From Guyanagaster necrorhizus (taxonomy: Eukaryota; Basidiomycota; Agaricomycetes; Agaricales; Physalacriaceae), in assembly GCF_019112545.1 (NCBI RefSeq), contig NW_025064880.1:1890536-1954535 (forward strand): a stretch of 64,000 nucleotides of DNA, in the 5' to 3' direction. Below, in pieces: positions 12,827 through 24,946 of this stretch. The number at the start of each line of letters is the position of its first letter. The stretch's first letter is position 1. The position numbers were made by a program, and so were the translations under genes. The notes under the pieces were generated by a model that was given only the letters and a program-made list of their open reading frames with translations, was not told the origin of the DNA and did not search any database.

Positions 12827-14349
12827 ATGCTACCTGTACGTCTTGACTATCGAGAAGGGGAGAACATCTTTATCCATCTAGCTGTCAGGTGTTGAAGGCG
12901 TCCGTACACGATGTGCGGTACTTTGTGACACTTTTACGTGGCGTCAATTTTGTTAACGTGAGTAGCAACGGTGATATGTGGGGCCTTCTCAGCCATCTTT
13001 AGAGGGCTACGATTACCGTCACCGAGAGAGGCTTTATTGCAGTGGTAGAAGAAGCGCGTACTCTGTTGGGTTTGTATATCTCGGTCTCTCCTCTTCAGGA
13101 CTAAATCAAAGAGTAGGAACTGCATATATCTTTTCTGACGTCTTTGATGAATACGAGTATAATTCCGAATCACCAGGCAGCACCCAGGATAGCGCCGATG
13201 ACGAAGACAATGCGGCCTTCGAAGTACCACTAAACACCCTTATTGAATGTTTGAATATATTCGGAACCGCGGGTGGAACTAACTACAACGCCTCTGGAGG
13301 GGGCCGACATAATAGGTGGAAAAAAGTCGGCGACAACGACGACGGTGATGACGGTGACGATGATGATGGGGGGCGGGGCAAGATACAACAGTTCTTTGGC
13401 GGTAGTTCTGAGAAGAGAACAGGGATGCGAATGTCGTATGCAGGTGCTGGATATCCTTTGACTCTGCTTCTGTGCGTGTTTGCTCTCTCTTGCACGAGAC
13501 TATGTATGTCTTACGTCCTTCGCCAGTGCCGAAGACTCGACTGGTCCGACAACAACGTGTGAAATATCTACATACGATGCAGAACCTCACCTTGAACTTC
13601 CGTTTGATCTGGAAAAGATGTACGTGGGGATTACGCTCTCCGTGGATTTCACTGACCTTCAATCCAGGGTTCTCAAAGTCATTCTCAAGGTGAGGAGTGC
13701 TTTATTCAATTGTGCATCTCTTCATTTCCTCTAGTCAGAATGGTTACGCGATGCCCTCTCAGAATTGGATCCTTCTTGCGAGAAACTAACCTTTATCGGA
13801 AATCCTCCCCCAACCGGAGACCCCTCCCAGCCTCGACAGAAGCAAAAGGCAAATTCACGGGTCAGCTTGAAACCAATGCTTCGTATCAAGGCTACAGGAA
13901 CGTTCGGCAGCACCGAGGTGCGTGAGCTTAATACTACCGCTTTCTGTTGCATGACCACAAAAAACCAGATGGACTACCCGAATGATAGAGACGTCCTAGA
14001 AACCTTCGATTGCGCTCAATCCATCAGCTTCAGGTTCGCCATCACACACATCCTCATGCGCTTCTGACGGGACCTTAAAGTTATCGGTTCGCTCATATAT
14101 CTCGAACGCTGAGAGCACTGCAGAGCTCTACAAAGACGTCCCTTCGGATTGATGATGAGGGCTTGCTGAGTCTTCAGTTCCTTATGCCGTCTCCGTCTCC
14201 CAAACAGGGAAAAAAGGATGAAGGCCCGGCCGCTTTCATAGAGTTCCGGGTGAGTTCGTAAACAGAGGGTATTCGCGTCCTTGGCTCAATTGTCATGTCA
14301 GTGCTTAGCATTGGACGATGACCAATTAAATGTGAAGCTGTATGTATGA
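12827..14349 (+). CDS. RAD1: Rad1/Rec1 family checkpoint DNA clamp subunit
   Basis: Rad1 is one ring subunit of the 9-1-1 clamp that signals DNA damage in the nucleus. The conserved core is clear once introns are removed: VHDVRYFVTLLRGVNFVN (12889-12957), RATITVTERGFIAVVEEARTLL (from 13013), AYIFSDVFDEYEY, VPLNTLIECLNIFGTA (about 13215), YAGAGYPLTLLL, CEISTYDAEPHLELPFDLEKM (about 13560) and VLKVILK. Later come SEWLRDALSELDPSCEKLTF, the strand SRVSLKPMLRIKATGTFGSTE, RIDDEGLLSLQFLMP and a final exon giving CLALDDDQLNVKLYV, which stops at 14347-14349. The start is the least sure part. I chose ATGCTACCT at 12827-12835 followed by a gtacgt..cag intron, because it joins in frame at VLKAS. An acidic low-complexity insert (DNDDGDDGDDDDGG near 13330) interrupts the fold. 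Confidence 0.9.
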
Positions 14350-14891
14350 TTGTACTAAATTCTTGCGGAATATGCACATCTAGGCGGATGTCGTGCTACT
14401 AGAGCGCGCAAGAGGTGCTTCTCATGAGAGGTTGAGAATTCCGCGCGAGGCCGCCTTGACACAAGACAAGGCAGTCAAAACTATGGGAACATGGCGGTAG
14501 GGAAGCTACCCCCCCCGAAGTTCGCTTTGACTTATTGTACCTGCCTTCCCTCGCGTCCGGGACTTTTCCCAAAAGTAAGAGATTACAAATTCTTGTCATA
14601 GTATTGGATGAAGATTGATTGGACTGCATTACTCTATATTCTCGGAAAAATCGGAAAGAGGTCGCCTGTTGGCTTCACTTTCACGAATCACAACCACTTG
14701 ATCTTGAACCATGACCAACCTCCCTAGGCCTTCTTTCCCTTTCAGTAACGGATTGGCTGACAAGGACTGTCCATGGAAAACCTGGCTCTCTACGCCGATG
14801 GATATTTTCTGCATCAAATTTGAGGACACGTATCTATAAGCAGTGATCTATTTTCCATGTCGACGTTCGAACCGAAAGCACAGAGGCACGA
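14350..14891. other. intergenic space between convergent genes
   Basis: This is the 3' flank of Rad1 and of the membrane-protein gene. Two short minus-strand open frames (about 66 and 76 codons) show no family resemblance and no splice context. I see nothing else. Confidence 0.55.
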
Positions 14892-16071
14892 TCATTGTGT
14901 TTTAACTTTCACTGCACAACCATCAGAACAGGGACTGTGGTGCGTGCACGGACACGTACGTTTGGGTTCAAGCCACAGATGTCTGAAGTTTTTCACAGTA
15001 CGTCCAGCGAACAACGCAGCCAGCAGGACTGCACAGACAGCTCTGGCTGTGTCGTTGTCAACAGGATGTACGGCTTTCTCGGACACGGCGCCACCATTCA
15101 AAAGATCGAAGATGAAGGTATGCGCCTCAGCCCAGAAGGGCTGGGCATGAGTGAGCAGGGCATAAAGACCCGTTATTGCCGGTGCGCACCACAAATCTGA
15201 AGTAGTCCATCCATATGGCATGAGCTCCGGTGGAGTTTGTAGCATCATAGGCGTCGGGTTCATGAGCGAGAAAAGGTTAGTTAAGAAGAAACCGCCATTT
15301 GCTGCAACCTTTGGTGATTATTCGGTCAGTAATATTGCCATATCAGCCTTAAATACATACGAAGGAGGTAACAAGCAGTGTCCAGGAAGAGTTTGCGATA
15401 TTCGACGACGCGTTAGCGGTGACGACTGGTGGTATGAGGTCGCAGAGCAGGAAAGCACGCGTAAAGCCATCAACAATAGAAAGAGGGAGTTCCATTTCGA
15501 AGGTGGGCGCGGGAACAAGGGGAAGCGCGTCGACGATAGCTTGCACGAGCGTGTAAAAGATGGTTGTGGCACCAGATACCATGAAGGAACAAGGAACGCC
15601 AATCAATGGTGCTGCAGAAAATTTCAAGATGGATGTCTTTTGTGTGAATAGTGAACATACAAGTCATGGCTTCTCCTGTATGCAAATCAGGATTCAGGCC
15701 CAGGATATGATATGACAAGCAGGTAAGTACGAACCGCCGAAAACGACAGTCAGCGTCGTCAGAGCGCTCCGAGCAAACGACCTATTTTCGACCAGAGAAT
15801 GCCCTACTTTCGATACGTGTTCTCGATGAAGCACTTCCTTCGTCTGCCGGAGGATTAGGCAGAGGCGGAATGCTGCCACGATGTCCAGAGTGGTAATAGG
15901 CAACCCAAACCAGGTGAAGGGAGCCACAGGCTTCAAAGCATGGTCGAATACAGCAATTATTGGGTTCATTAGTGACATGAGAAAGGCGAAAAGCGTGGCA
16001 GGAAGAGGCGGAACTCCGGTCCAATACGTAACAGTCTGCTTCCCAGGAGTTTTCGAGACTTGTTTATGCTG
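14892..16071 (-). CDS. conserved multipass membrane protein of unknown function
   Basis: I know no function for this protein, though it resembles an uncharacterised family common in basidiomycetes. Translation in coding direction gives HKQVSKTPGKQTVTYWTGVPPL, then a hydrophobic helix (LPATLFAFLMSLMNPIIAVF), LPITTLDIVAAFRLCLILRQ, RSFARSALTTLTVVFGG, PLSIVDGFTRAFLLCDLIPP, SSWTLLVTSFVAANGGFFLTNLFSLMNP, AYGWTTSDLWCAPAITGLYALLTHAQPFWAEAH and ARAVCAVLLAALFAGRTVKNF. That makes perhaps six to seven membrane segments. Introns are needed near 15705, 15345 and probably just before the stop, where splicing gives EPKLKVKTQ. The frame is closed upstream of 16071 by a ttag acceptor, so the true start lies in an earlier exon that I could not place. 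Confidence 0.65.
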
Positions 16072-17164
16072 CTAAGGTGCAGGGATGAAACACGTCAGAG
16101 CTCATTTTGTGCTCCTTGGATTGTTTTTTGGACCTGTTACTGTTCCTGATTTTTGCAGCAAACTGTTGTAGTTAGTGACATGAATCGAGACACACTGCCA
16201 TGTGGCACAAACAAGTTTGCCTTCTTATCGTCATTCCGGTATTGATTTTATTGCCCGGGCGCTCTACGCAACAAGGGCCGTATACTCATGCTGCGTGGAA
16301 AGCAACCGCGACCCGCAGTTATTGTAATGCAGGCGCTTAGCTATGGTCACGAACACTAGTTCTCTTCTTGCTTTGTCGCCTTACAGATAGAATGGCACAT
16401 TGAAACTACAGGCCTGCGGGTGACTGTTGACTTCGCTTTGTGCACCGTTATAGCGATATTTCCTTCATCGCGCAACACGAAGTTCTTCGTTCTAAGGACG
16501 GCTCAAAAACTCAACTTGTTGACTTGTCGTCATTTCGTCAAGCACGATTTCGGGTACCTTTTCGCATGCGTCCACTTTGCTATTGTGCCTTTCTTGCTTA
16601 TCTCTTCGACTTAACGGCATCAGCTTCTGAGATCTCGACGTTTTGCTTCCATGCACAACATGCAATTCGTCGGAATAGGAACAAATGTCGAACTTTTCTC
16701 TCCCTGACCCCGGGTCGCAGCGTCCTTGGCACCCGCTCCTTGTTTTTATCGATGTTCACACAACAACCTTTGGCTGCCCACAATTTTTTGGTGGTAACTA
16801 TTCGGCTCATCAAGTGTAGCAACACGAAAAAAAAAGGCCTTTCACGTCACCCCAAACTAGCGTTTCTCTCGTTCATTGTTTGCGGCGGGAGTCTTTGTGC
16901 TACATTAGGCCGTATGTGCGATCTGACAGGCACGACATGGTCCCGAGCTTCAGAAGCCTACTTACAATGGCCTATTCTTGGTCTTTCAAGCAAAGCTGTC
17001 CATCTCTGGAAATCTCCAATTCGAACAGCGGAAGATATATATACGCGTGAGATATAGTAACTGCTGTTACTTTAACTTTCCCATCATACGCAGAGCACAG
17101 TGTGTAACCTGCTTCTCTCTCTTTCCCAGCAGCTCTAGACTAATATTATCTGGGTCAGATCCGC
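16072..17164. other. intergenic region, no supported gene
   Basis: The longest open frame here (plus, 16440-17057, 205 codons) has no domain, no codon-use support and a T-rich composition like random DNA. The promoters of the flanking minus-strand and plus-strand genes must lie here. A TATA-like tatatatacgcg lies at about 17034-17045. Confidence 0.5.
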
Positions 17165-18404
17165 ATGGCGCAACCTACACTGAGGGATTTTCTCCACTTG
17201 GGCGCCAATCAGACTTATTCTTGCCACGCTCTCTTTCATCGCTTACAGTCAACCCATTCCACATTACGCGCTCTAGGGATTCCAAGGGATGGGCACGTAC
17301 GCCCACAGTCCATTGCGCCTGACAACGTCGTGACGCTCCATATCGACCAGCCTACCAACCTCGAGCAAGACTCGTATTTTCCCCATGTCCTCAATAGACT
17401 CAAGGATGAACGTGTTCTTATAACCAAAATCCTGATGGGCCAAACGAACTGGTACAGCTTCCGACCCCCATCGTCATTAGACCTTTCCGGGTTTATCCAC
17501 ATCACTCATCTGGTTATCCACAGCAGTATTTTCAGCGAAAATCACTTGTGCTCCCTTCTGAGCTCCTTGCTCAGTCTGCGCACTGTGGAGCTCCATAATA
17601 ACTTGATGCAGGATTATCGTAATAATCAAGTTGCCAGTACCCTTGTTGAACGACCTAACATCAGGGCACTTGCCTTAACTATGGGTAACGATACCTGTTG
17701 GACCTTGTTGGATCTTTTTACGAGCGACCGTTCTCCTGTAGAGCCGCATACCTTTGAGCGGCTTGAACTTCGACGCCCAAGAAGTCTCGCTTCCGGCGAC
17801 GGTAGCCTCTCTCGAAGGATGTCGGCCCTTTTGAAGCTGATGCAATTCCCCTTTGCACTTGATATGGACGATTTCAACATAAGTAAGTCGATCCTTTTTA
17901 TCTGTTAGTTCCTGTTGACCACATCCCACTTCAGCTCTGCCTATGTCACCCATGCTTAACTTGGAAAACATCAAAGAACTTACAATCACCCTCTGCGCGT
18001 TAAACAACTACTACGATTTCAGCTATCAGACACTCGTGTGGTGGACGGAGACGCTCAGGAATATCCCAGGATGGACTAAGCTGTGCACGATCACGATCAA
18101 AGTAGAGCTTGGGCCCCCGGCTGCTGTGAATGCGCCGCACCCCCATGACCTCGCACAGTGGGCAGCCTTTGATGAAGCTCTATGTCGTATCGAGATCTCC
18201 AGTGGCTTGGAACATTTGCGTTACAAGGTCGTTCCCAGGTCTGGATACGCAGGACATCCCAGTTATGATTGCGATACCATGAGGCGCTGGTTGTGCTTGA
18301 GATGTCTCCCAAGGGCGCGCATTTTCTATACTGCATCAGAAGACTGCGACTTTCGGGTCCTGGACTGGGCGAATCGAGAGGTTGATATGAGTGGAATTAT
18401 GTAA
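17165..18404 (+). CDS. F-box/LRR-type fungal protein
   Basis: Two exons (17165 to about 17881 and about 17935 to 18404) read through as one protein of roughly 395 residues. The sequence is typical of the very large agaricomycete family of F-box/leucine-rich proteins that are substrate adaptors of SCF ubiquitin ligases. It has repeated hydrophobic strands of LRR spacing (ITHLVIHSSIFSENHLCSLL, SLRTVELHNNLM, NIRALALTMGND, TFERLELRRPR, NIKELTITLCALNNYYDF). I do not see a convincing N-terminal F-box; the first 60 residues (LRDFLHLGANQTYSCHALF) are diverged. The substrate is unknown. Such genes vary fast between strains and are often orphan-like. Confidence 0.65.
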
Positions 18405-18699
18405 GGAGCTGAAAGAATGATGTTACACGCCTCAGATATATTACTATTACTATCACTATCTTTCCCAGTACCTGTATTGCGGAAAGGAATTATGTAAATA
18501 GTGATGAATGCCGTCGTACGCGTAGAGTTCTAGAGTTGACTCGGACATTTCTGTTTTCTTCATGGTAACCGGATTGAGCAGCCACGACACCACCATGATC
18601 ACTTTTCACCACGACTATTTATTTAATGAGCTCAAGGACTCAGGAAGCGCTTCTGCCCCAGAATGACCGGTAATAGTGCCTACATTCTACCTCAGTATC

Positions 18700-19630
18700 T
18701 ATATTGCATCCTTCGAATCATCTCTTTTCAAACTTCGCCTAGCCCTGGAGCGCAGAATCTGACCAGGAGATCTACATTATCGAGCCCCAGTCAGGAGACA
18801 TTACGTCATGGCTCCTTCGAGCTCCCTTCAGAGATTTCTATTTTCCATTGTCCGAACTGGTGGCCATGTCGCCCTTTAGTTTCGCCGATTCTGACGACCG
18901 CAGAGTTGTTCGTAGGCAAGAAAGAAACATCATTACTTCTCGTTGAATTAGAGACAGGAAGAATCAAGGCAACGTTGAACTCAAAGATCTTTGTGTCCTT
19001 GGGATCCATTCGAGGGCTTTCAGGATGATGATGATTTGGATTTGGATGAGCTTGAAGGAAGCAAGCCCAAGCCCCTGCCACCTACGGAGCTGTTCGTTGA
19101 GAGCACAGGTGCGTTGCACCAATACTCATCACTATTTTGGCGCCAATTGCCTTACAGATTACCACATATCGATTTATTTCTTGACCTCTTAAGAATTCTG
19201 GGTCGACCCTGCCACCCGTTCAATCCACATATGGCCTGAATAACCAGAACACATTGTTACAAGCGTCATACAAACCGCCTAAAGGACAGCGCATGCACTC
19301 AAGGATTCCCCAACGGCGACATTGTGTCCTTCAAGATTAGAGGCGAAGACACTGGCATTCGTCCATGCTCTCTATCACGGGGGTGACAATTTATTAGCCC
19401 TACGTCAGTTATGACTATCTCGTAATTTGGCGCCTATTTATTGATTTATCGGTGTTGCGGTATTCGATGTACTACGCAAGCGTCAGCCTTACTCCCGTGG
19501 ATCGTATATTTTCATACTTCTTCAGCCCCGTCCGAGTCTTCAAGACGCCCTACCATCCCCCTCCAACGCACCTTCAACCGTAGTTCAGCTTCTGGAGAAA
19601 CACACAGCAGGGAGCAACTCCATCCAATAA
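18700..19630 (+). pseudogene. frameshifted relic of an IRE1-type ER-stress sensor, luminal part only
   Basis: IRE1 senses unfolded protein in the ER lumen and uses kinase and RNase domains on the other side of the membrane. Pieces matching the luminal sensor appear in order but in different frames: YIIEPQSGDI (about 18775), RDFYFPLSELVAMSPFSFADSDDR (about 18830-18900), LFVGKKETSLLLVELETGR (about 18905-18962) with IKATLNS, PWDPFEGFQDDDDLDLDELEG (about 18994), TLLQASYKPPKGQ (about 19255), NGDIVSFKIRGEDTG (about 19310), VAVFDVLRKRQPYS (about 19455) and LLQPRPSLQDALPSPS (about 19515). Several frameshifts and stops separate them, no membrane segment follows, and no kinase or RNase motif is present before the next gene at 19812. 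I read this as a dead partial duplicate. Confidence 0.75.
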
Positions 19631-19811
19631 CGTAACGTGCATGTATAGAGGGTATTATACTGAAATACTCAAATCGTTCAAAAGTAAAGACTAGAAAAAA
19701 ATCATCAAGCAACGTAATCTTAAACAGAGCCGACAGAAATATCAGTTCTATCAAACACCAGCGACAATCCTGAGAACGCTTCAGTAAGATTGTTTTTAGA
19801 AACAAGAACAC

Positions 19812-22324
19812 TTACTCCTCCGCCTTATTCAGGGCTTGTACCATACCGATAACCTCTCTCCTCCTGTTAACAACATATTCGCTCTCCTTTAGAAGGTCGT
19901 CGAGCACTTCGGGCTTGTACAGCTCCTGGAGTAGCTCCCTCTGCAAGTTCTCTTTCGAGTGGTTGACCAGCGTCAGGACAATAGCCTTTGGCACCATGTC
20001 TATCATCTCCCGCTTGACAATGTTGAAATAAGAGTTGATCAAAAGTTCTACGTGGAAAAAAAAAAGATTAGCAGCATATTCACAATGGGAATACATGACA
20101 CTAACTGATAACTTCTGTCTCCATAGTCTCACGATCATTCAGGGCCGCCTGAGGCTTGATAATCGCTGGAGGTGCTTCCATAACAGGGGTAGAGGTGCCT
20201 TTCTTTTTCGTTGTGGAGGTCCGAGCGGCGAAAAAGGATCCGAAGAAACTGGGCTCTTCCCGTTTGAGGTCCACATCCAAATCGCGATTGTTGTTGATGA
20301 CACCGGGAGCAAGCTTTCCAGACTTAGGGTCGGTTTGTTGAGGAGGAGGCTTGTTAGCATTGAGACGGTCATTGACGATTGACATTGCTTTGTGCCCATT
20401 GATGAAATCAGGATGTGTCGTGTTAACGTAGCAAGCTTGCATACTATAATGATAAATCAGCAGCGCAGTATAGAAGCACAGACTTCTACGTACGCAACCA
20501 TGTCAGTCACGAGTTTCGTGGTCGGGTTCAATGATGATTTGAAGAAGTTGACAACTACCGAGTTGAAGCGCTCCCGGAGGGCTGGATACCGCCTAAAGGC
20601 TTGCTGTAGGTCTCTGAGAACGGCGTCTACGATATGATTTTGCGGGAACCTACGATCCTGCCCAATAACTGGCCGAGAATACGGATGAGTTCGTCGTACA
20701 CCAATGTACAACACTTCAGACTGGGATCCTCCAACCGTTTGATCTGCTGCTTGATAATAACCTCAAACGCAGCAGTACCCACGAATAACGCCGGCGTTGA
20801 ACCCTATCAACAATGAGCAGACTGGCACATTATGAAAACAAATTGCTGCTCACCGAAGAATTGTACATGATAGTTCGAATGTCCCCATCTTTGACTTGAT
20901 CAAATGGATCGATGCTTTTGATTCCATTGTTGAACAGCTCGTGGAACACAAAGCTGATACGAGCACCTCCGGATAGCTCATTCAACGACAAATCATTACC
21001 ACCACCGTCAATAACCGTCCGGAACTCTGAGGTAAACTCAGTGATAACGGACAAAACGACGTTACCTGAGCTGGCCTCCGCTTCTGTTCCACCAAGTGAC
21101 TGTAACTCCGCATTATACTTTTGTTGTTGTTGGGCAATTCGGGCTTTAATGTCGGGCAGGGTAGCACGAATGTGGTGCATGAGGATCATGTTAAGCTTTC
21201 TTGCCAGGAAAGGGGTACCACAATACTGAGCCTTTCCCTTGTATGAAGGGTGTAATTCGAAGAACTCGCGCTCGGCATCGAGAGCCGACTGAATGGTCTT
21301 CGACGCGTCAATGTCTCGCTGGCCTCGGTTAACCACAGGCACATATCCCAGTCGCAACGGAATTATGCGTCCTGCAAGGATGTCCACAACATCCGTGCCC
21401 TTATCCCTGTATGCTCATCGTCAACACACACAGAAAGAAACAGAAAGCAGCGCACGCACATCAAATCAACTTTGGTCAGAACACCAATCGTCCTAGTACC
21501 CTCGGGGTCCACCTCTCTCGCCATTTTCAAACCCTCCGAGTTAGCCAGGTCCACGTTAGCGGGAGATACTGCCAAAATGATACAGGCCGGCTTTGAGATG
21601 TACTTCATCAGCATGTCCCTTATCTGCCTCTCAATATCTTTGGGTTGGTCACCAACTGGAACTTTGGTTATACCCGGCAGGTCGACCAGAGTGAGAGTCA
21701 GGACATTAGGAGAGAATATACGGAGATTGATGGGAAGAGGAGATATGCCTGCATTGCGTCCTGTTTTGGCTTCGGTATCCCGCACAATCTCATCACGAAT
21801 CTTGTGGAAGTCAAAGAACTTTTCGCCAGGTAGATGCAGGAATTCGCCCCATTCATCGGCGTTGACGTTCTTGTCCGTGCCATTAATTTTGGCTGTATGC
21901 AACACGTTGGAAAGCGCACGAAAAGAGAGATGAGCTACGTACGGGCTCCATTAGGCTCGGATCCAGCAGGTCTATGAATAAGTTGTAGGACCTGAATGCC
22001 GACGGTCAGCTCATACCCAGGAATAAATGGTGGTACGTACTAGCGGTCGCCGCGTCACAATACCCGTTCCACGAGGCAGAAAATCTCGGCCGACGATATT
22101 CTTTTAAAGCGAGGAGAGTAGTGAGTATTGATGATATAAAACAAGTCTTAATGCCGACGCACCTCGAGGACACTACTCTTGCCGCTACTCTGACTCCCAA
22201 GCACGCATATCTGAGGAAGGTCTATCTGGGATGCTGACGAGCCGACTGCGCTGAAGACATCCTGCAGTTTGTTGATGATAGAGACAATCTCTAGGCCGAG
22301 TCCGGTAGGGCCAGCTGTCGCCAT
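19812..22324 (-). CDS. VPS1: Vps1-type dynamin GTPase
   Basis: Vps1 is a dynamin-family GTPase that scissions membranes at the vacuole/endosome and peroxisome in fungi. The start at 22324 ([24 protein letters not shown]) is followed by P-loop [14 protein letters not shown]2 region [26 protein letters not shown] with the DxxG motif (about 21670), and TKVDLM (TKxD, about 21465). The frame then resumes after a short intron at [27 protein letters not shown]. The middle/stalk domain runs through [13 protein letters not shown] and [25 protein letters not shown] Lys/Pro-rich insert lies near 20200-20380. The GTPase effector domain at the end reads [22 protein letters not shown] ... [22 protein letters not shown]. 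Introns are about 50-60 nt. All GTPase motifs are intact, and no PH or proline-rich tail is present, as expected for Vps1 rather than classical dynamin. Confidence 0.93.
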
Positions 22325-24946
22325 TTTCTATGAAGGTGAAATAAGGGAAAGAGGGAGAGACACGAGGAACAGAGGCGCTCAATGCCGAATGGGAACAAAC
22401 TAGGACAAACTCAAAAGCTGTACCCTGCACTACTGCGGGTTCACTGCCAGATCCAATGCTACTGCTGTTTGAGACCTGAGGAACTCTAGTACTGCGGTTG
22501 GATTTGTAGCTTGCCGAGCCATGGTGTCAAAAATCGGTGATGGAACAGTTGGGACTGGGCAGATGAACTATCTAAAGGGGAACTGAATATTGAGCAATGT
22601 ATGTGACCAACCCATGCCTCGGTTTTAGTTAATAGCTGATCATCCATACAGGTAAAGTATATTGTACTTCTAATATATCAAGATGCAACTGCGTAACACA
22701 GCGCAGACAATGAACTTGGTCAAGTCAGAATATGATCGCGTCAAGTTCATGATTGCCTGATTTGTTGAACTCCCTGTCACCGAGGTAACTCGTCTGTTGC
22801 ACCAATGATAGGCAAATCTTTCAATCAGACGATGCTATGAGGCTTCAGCTTGGTTCGATGAATTCTTTCCAATGTCTGGTTCTTGCGACATGCACTTCAC
22901 GATGTTATTTGTCTCACTTCTGTCTGTTCCATCAGGTCGATACAAGACGGGAGTGTAAATGCATAAGCTATGATCCATTTACCCTAGGATCCCCGTAGTT
23001 GAAGGACAGCAGCTAGATTCAATAGCGCTGTAACCTGTAAGGACGTCCTGGGCCTCTACGACACCGTCTTCTTTTCCCTTGGTCTTATCAGCTTGAAAAT
23101 GGCGCCTGCACTACAAGCGTCCGTGTACGTGGCAAAGTAAAGACCTGGTCGAGTTTCCCGGTTTCGCCCATGGACACTTGAGTCTTTGATGACTTATAGT
23201 GATGAATCCGGTAACACTGCCTTTGAATGAATTGTGGTAATGATCATCAATCGAACTATGACTTGCTGCGGACTAAGTGGTCCAGGTAGTCAGAGGGAAG
23301 GCCACGGATCTATCTATCGTCGTCAATCAATTGCGAAAGCCGGTAGTTAACAATGCACACCAGGTGTATCCTGTATCATATTTGGCGGTAAAACTAATCC
23401 ACCAAACCTAGAGCAGACGAGCAATCAGTTTTGGTGGTTTGCGGCAGTATTATGGCTTGTTGAACGAGGCTAACCTTATAACCGGCACTTCTAGGTCCTC
23501 CCGTGAGTTTCTTTTGCGGGATGATCTCAACTGTCGGCACTCCACTTTGGACAAAACACTTGTTACATTGGGTTTTTCACCGAAACTGAAGGCACTTAGA
23601 GTATAAGCCAATATCCAATCTGCTTTGCTGCAAGATACTCCGTAGTCCAGCAATCGGAGCGACGGTGGTGAAATCCTTTTTAGAATGATCATCACCCGTC
23701 TACCATGGACACTCAGTCTACGTATGTGCTACATACTATGCTTTCGTATTAACACTTGTTGTAAGAGTCAGTAAGACCCCGCCATTTGACTGTAAGTTAC
23801 CTAATCCAATCCGTACGTACCAAAGTTTGAATCATCGTTTACAAGCACTCAAAAATCAGATGACAGTTTACAAAACGCGCAGCACAGGGACGAATACACC
23901 TCTTCGTCTAACTTCTAGAGAACAAGAAAATCTGAGAGGTCTCTTGAAGTCTCTCTGGCGAAGGGTGGTCGAACATATTGGAGGCGTGATTAGTTGGTTA
24001 TTTATCCCGCCTTCATGACGTCGTCAATAGTGCACAAGAAGCTTTTCAAAACTTATCTCGATGAGTCCGTGTGGGCGCATTTCATCCATCGTCAAATTTA
24101 ACGCTGATTGTGCAGAAGTAAGAATAAGTTTTCGTCCACCAACAATAATGACGAAGCGTATATTTTCCATTGAACATTCACTGCGACCAGTAGACGCCAA
24201 ACTCTTGCGCTGGCCACTCAATCGAAACGGGCTACCCTAAAATAGCAATTTATTTTGATGTGCATCGGTCGTGTCGGCGATTTTCAGCTACCACAGGTAA
24301 CGGTGGATATGATGAGAAAGATCTGATAAACAGAACGGTGTTGCCTCTTGATACGGAAGATCACCAGGGACTCTACACCGACCTGGATACAAGGACCACA
24401 CTAACGGACAGGGGCTAGTGAAGTAACCGAAGAATGTGATTGATGCAAGACAAGTGTCTGTGCGCACCAAGTAGATCCTTCCGGATCTTTTTTACCATCA
24501 GTTTCCATCAGTGATTGCTCTGATTGTAACGGAATCAACGACACAGAAAATGGGAGGAACATGGCCACCGTTGAAAGGGTCTTCTGTGCTGGACAAAGGG
24601 GTGTCCTTATCGTTCTAGAAATGATTGCGTTGTCAGGGGCGACGTATTGTTTCAGACGACACGATAAGAGATTGGACAAGCCAGGAAGAAGGGAAAAGCA
24701 AAAGACACAGGACATACTCAACAGCGAACAATGGGCGATACGAGAGACAGCGAAGAGGTCGCCGGGACCGACGACATGACGAAATCAAGAAAACAATAGG
24801 ATGAGTCAGATATAAATGCGGACCTTCAATCTGAGTTTAAAATATAGGTATATAAGGAGCGGGCGGACGAAGGACCGTTCCCGTTTTCTCCCCCTCTTTG
24901 ATTTTCTCACGCCACTTTTTTTTTTTGCTGCAAATTTTAACCAAGC
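22325..24946. other. 2.6-kb gene-poor region upstream of VPS1 and TBP
   Basis: Both flanking genes point away from this region, so it holds two promoters plus about 2 kb without a supportable gene. Short frames exist (for example 23827-24018 plus and 24401-24721 minus) but none shows a recognisable domain. TATA-like sequences, tataaatgcgg at about 24810 and ggtatataaggagc at about 24847, lie upstream of the TBP start. Confidence 0.5.

Noticed and set aside
13279..13495. Pro/Ser/Arg-rich minus-strand frames opposite Rad1
   Set aside because: They are the antisense of an acidic Asp-rich insert in Rad1; the long open frame is a by-product of the low-complexity codons.
16440..17057. 205-codon plus-strand open frame
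   Set aside because: There is no domain, the composition is low-complexity and non-coding-like, and no splice context joins it to the downstream gene. It looks like a chance frame in an intergenic stretch.
22980..23170. Minus-strand RPGLYFA-like segment similar to ARPGLYFADL in the amidohydrolase gene near 1650
   Set aside because: Only about eleven bases and seven residues agree, and the flanks do not continue the similarity. It is too short to call a gene relic.
23827..24018. Small plus-strand frame with LLKSLWRRVVEHIGGVISW, faintly like fungal CHAT-domain proteins
   Set aside because: A single short hydrophobic motif without the catalytic His/Cys region or flanking exons cannot support a family call.
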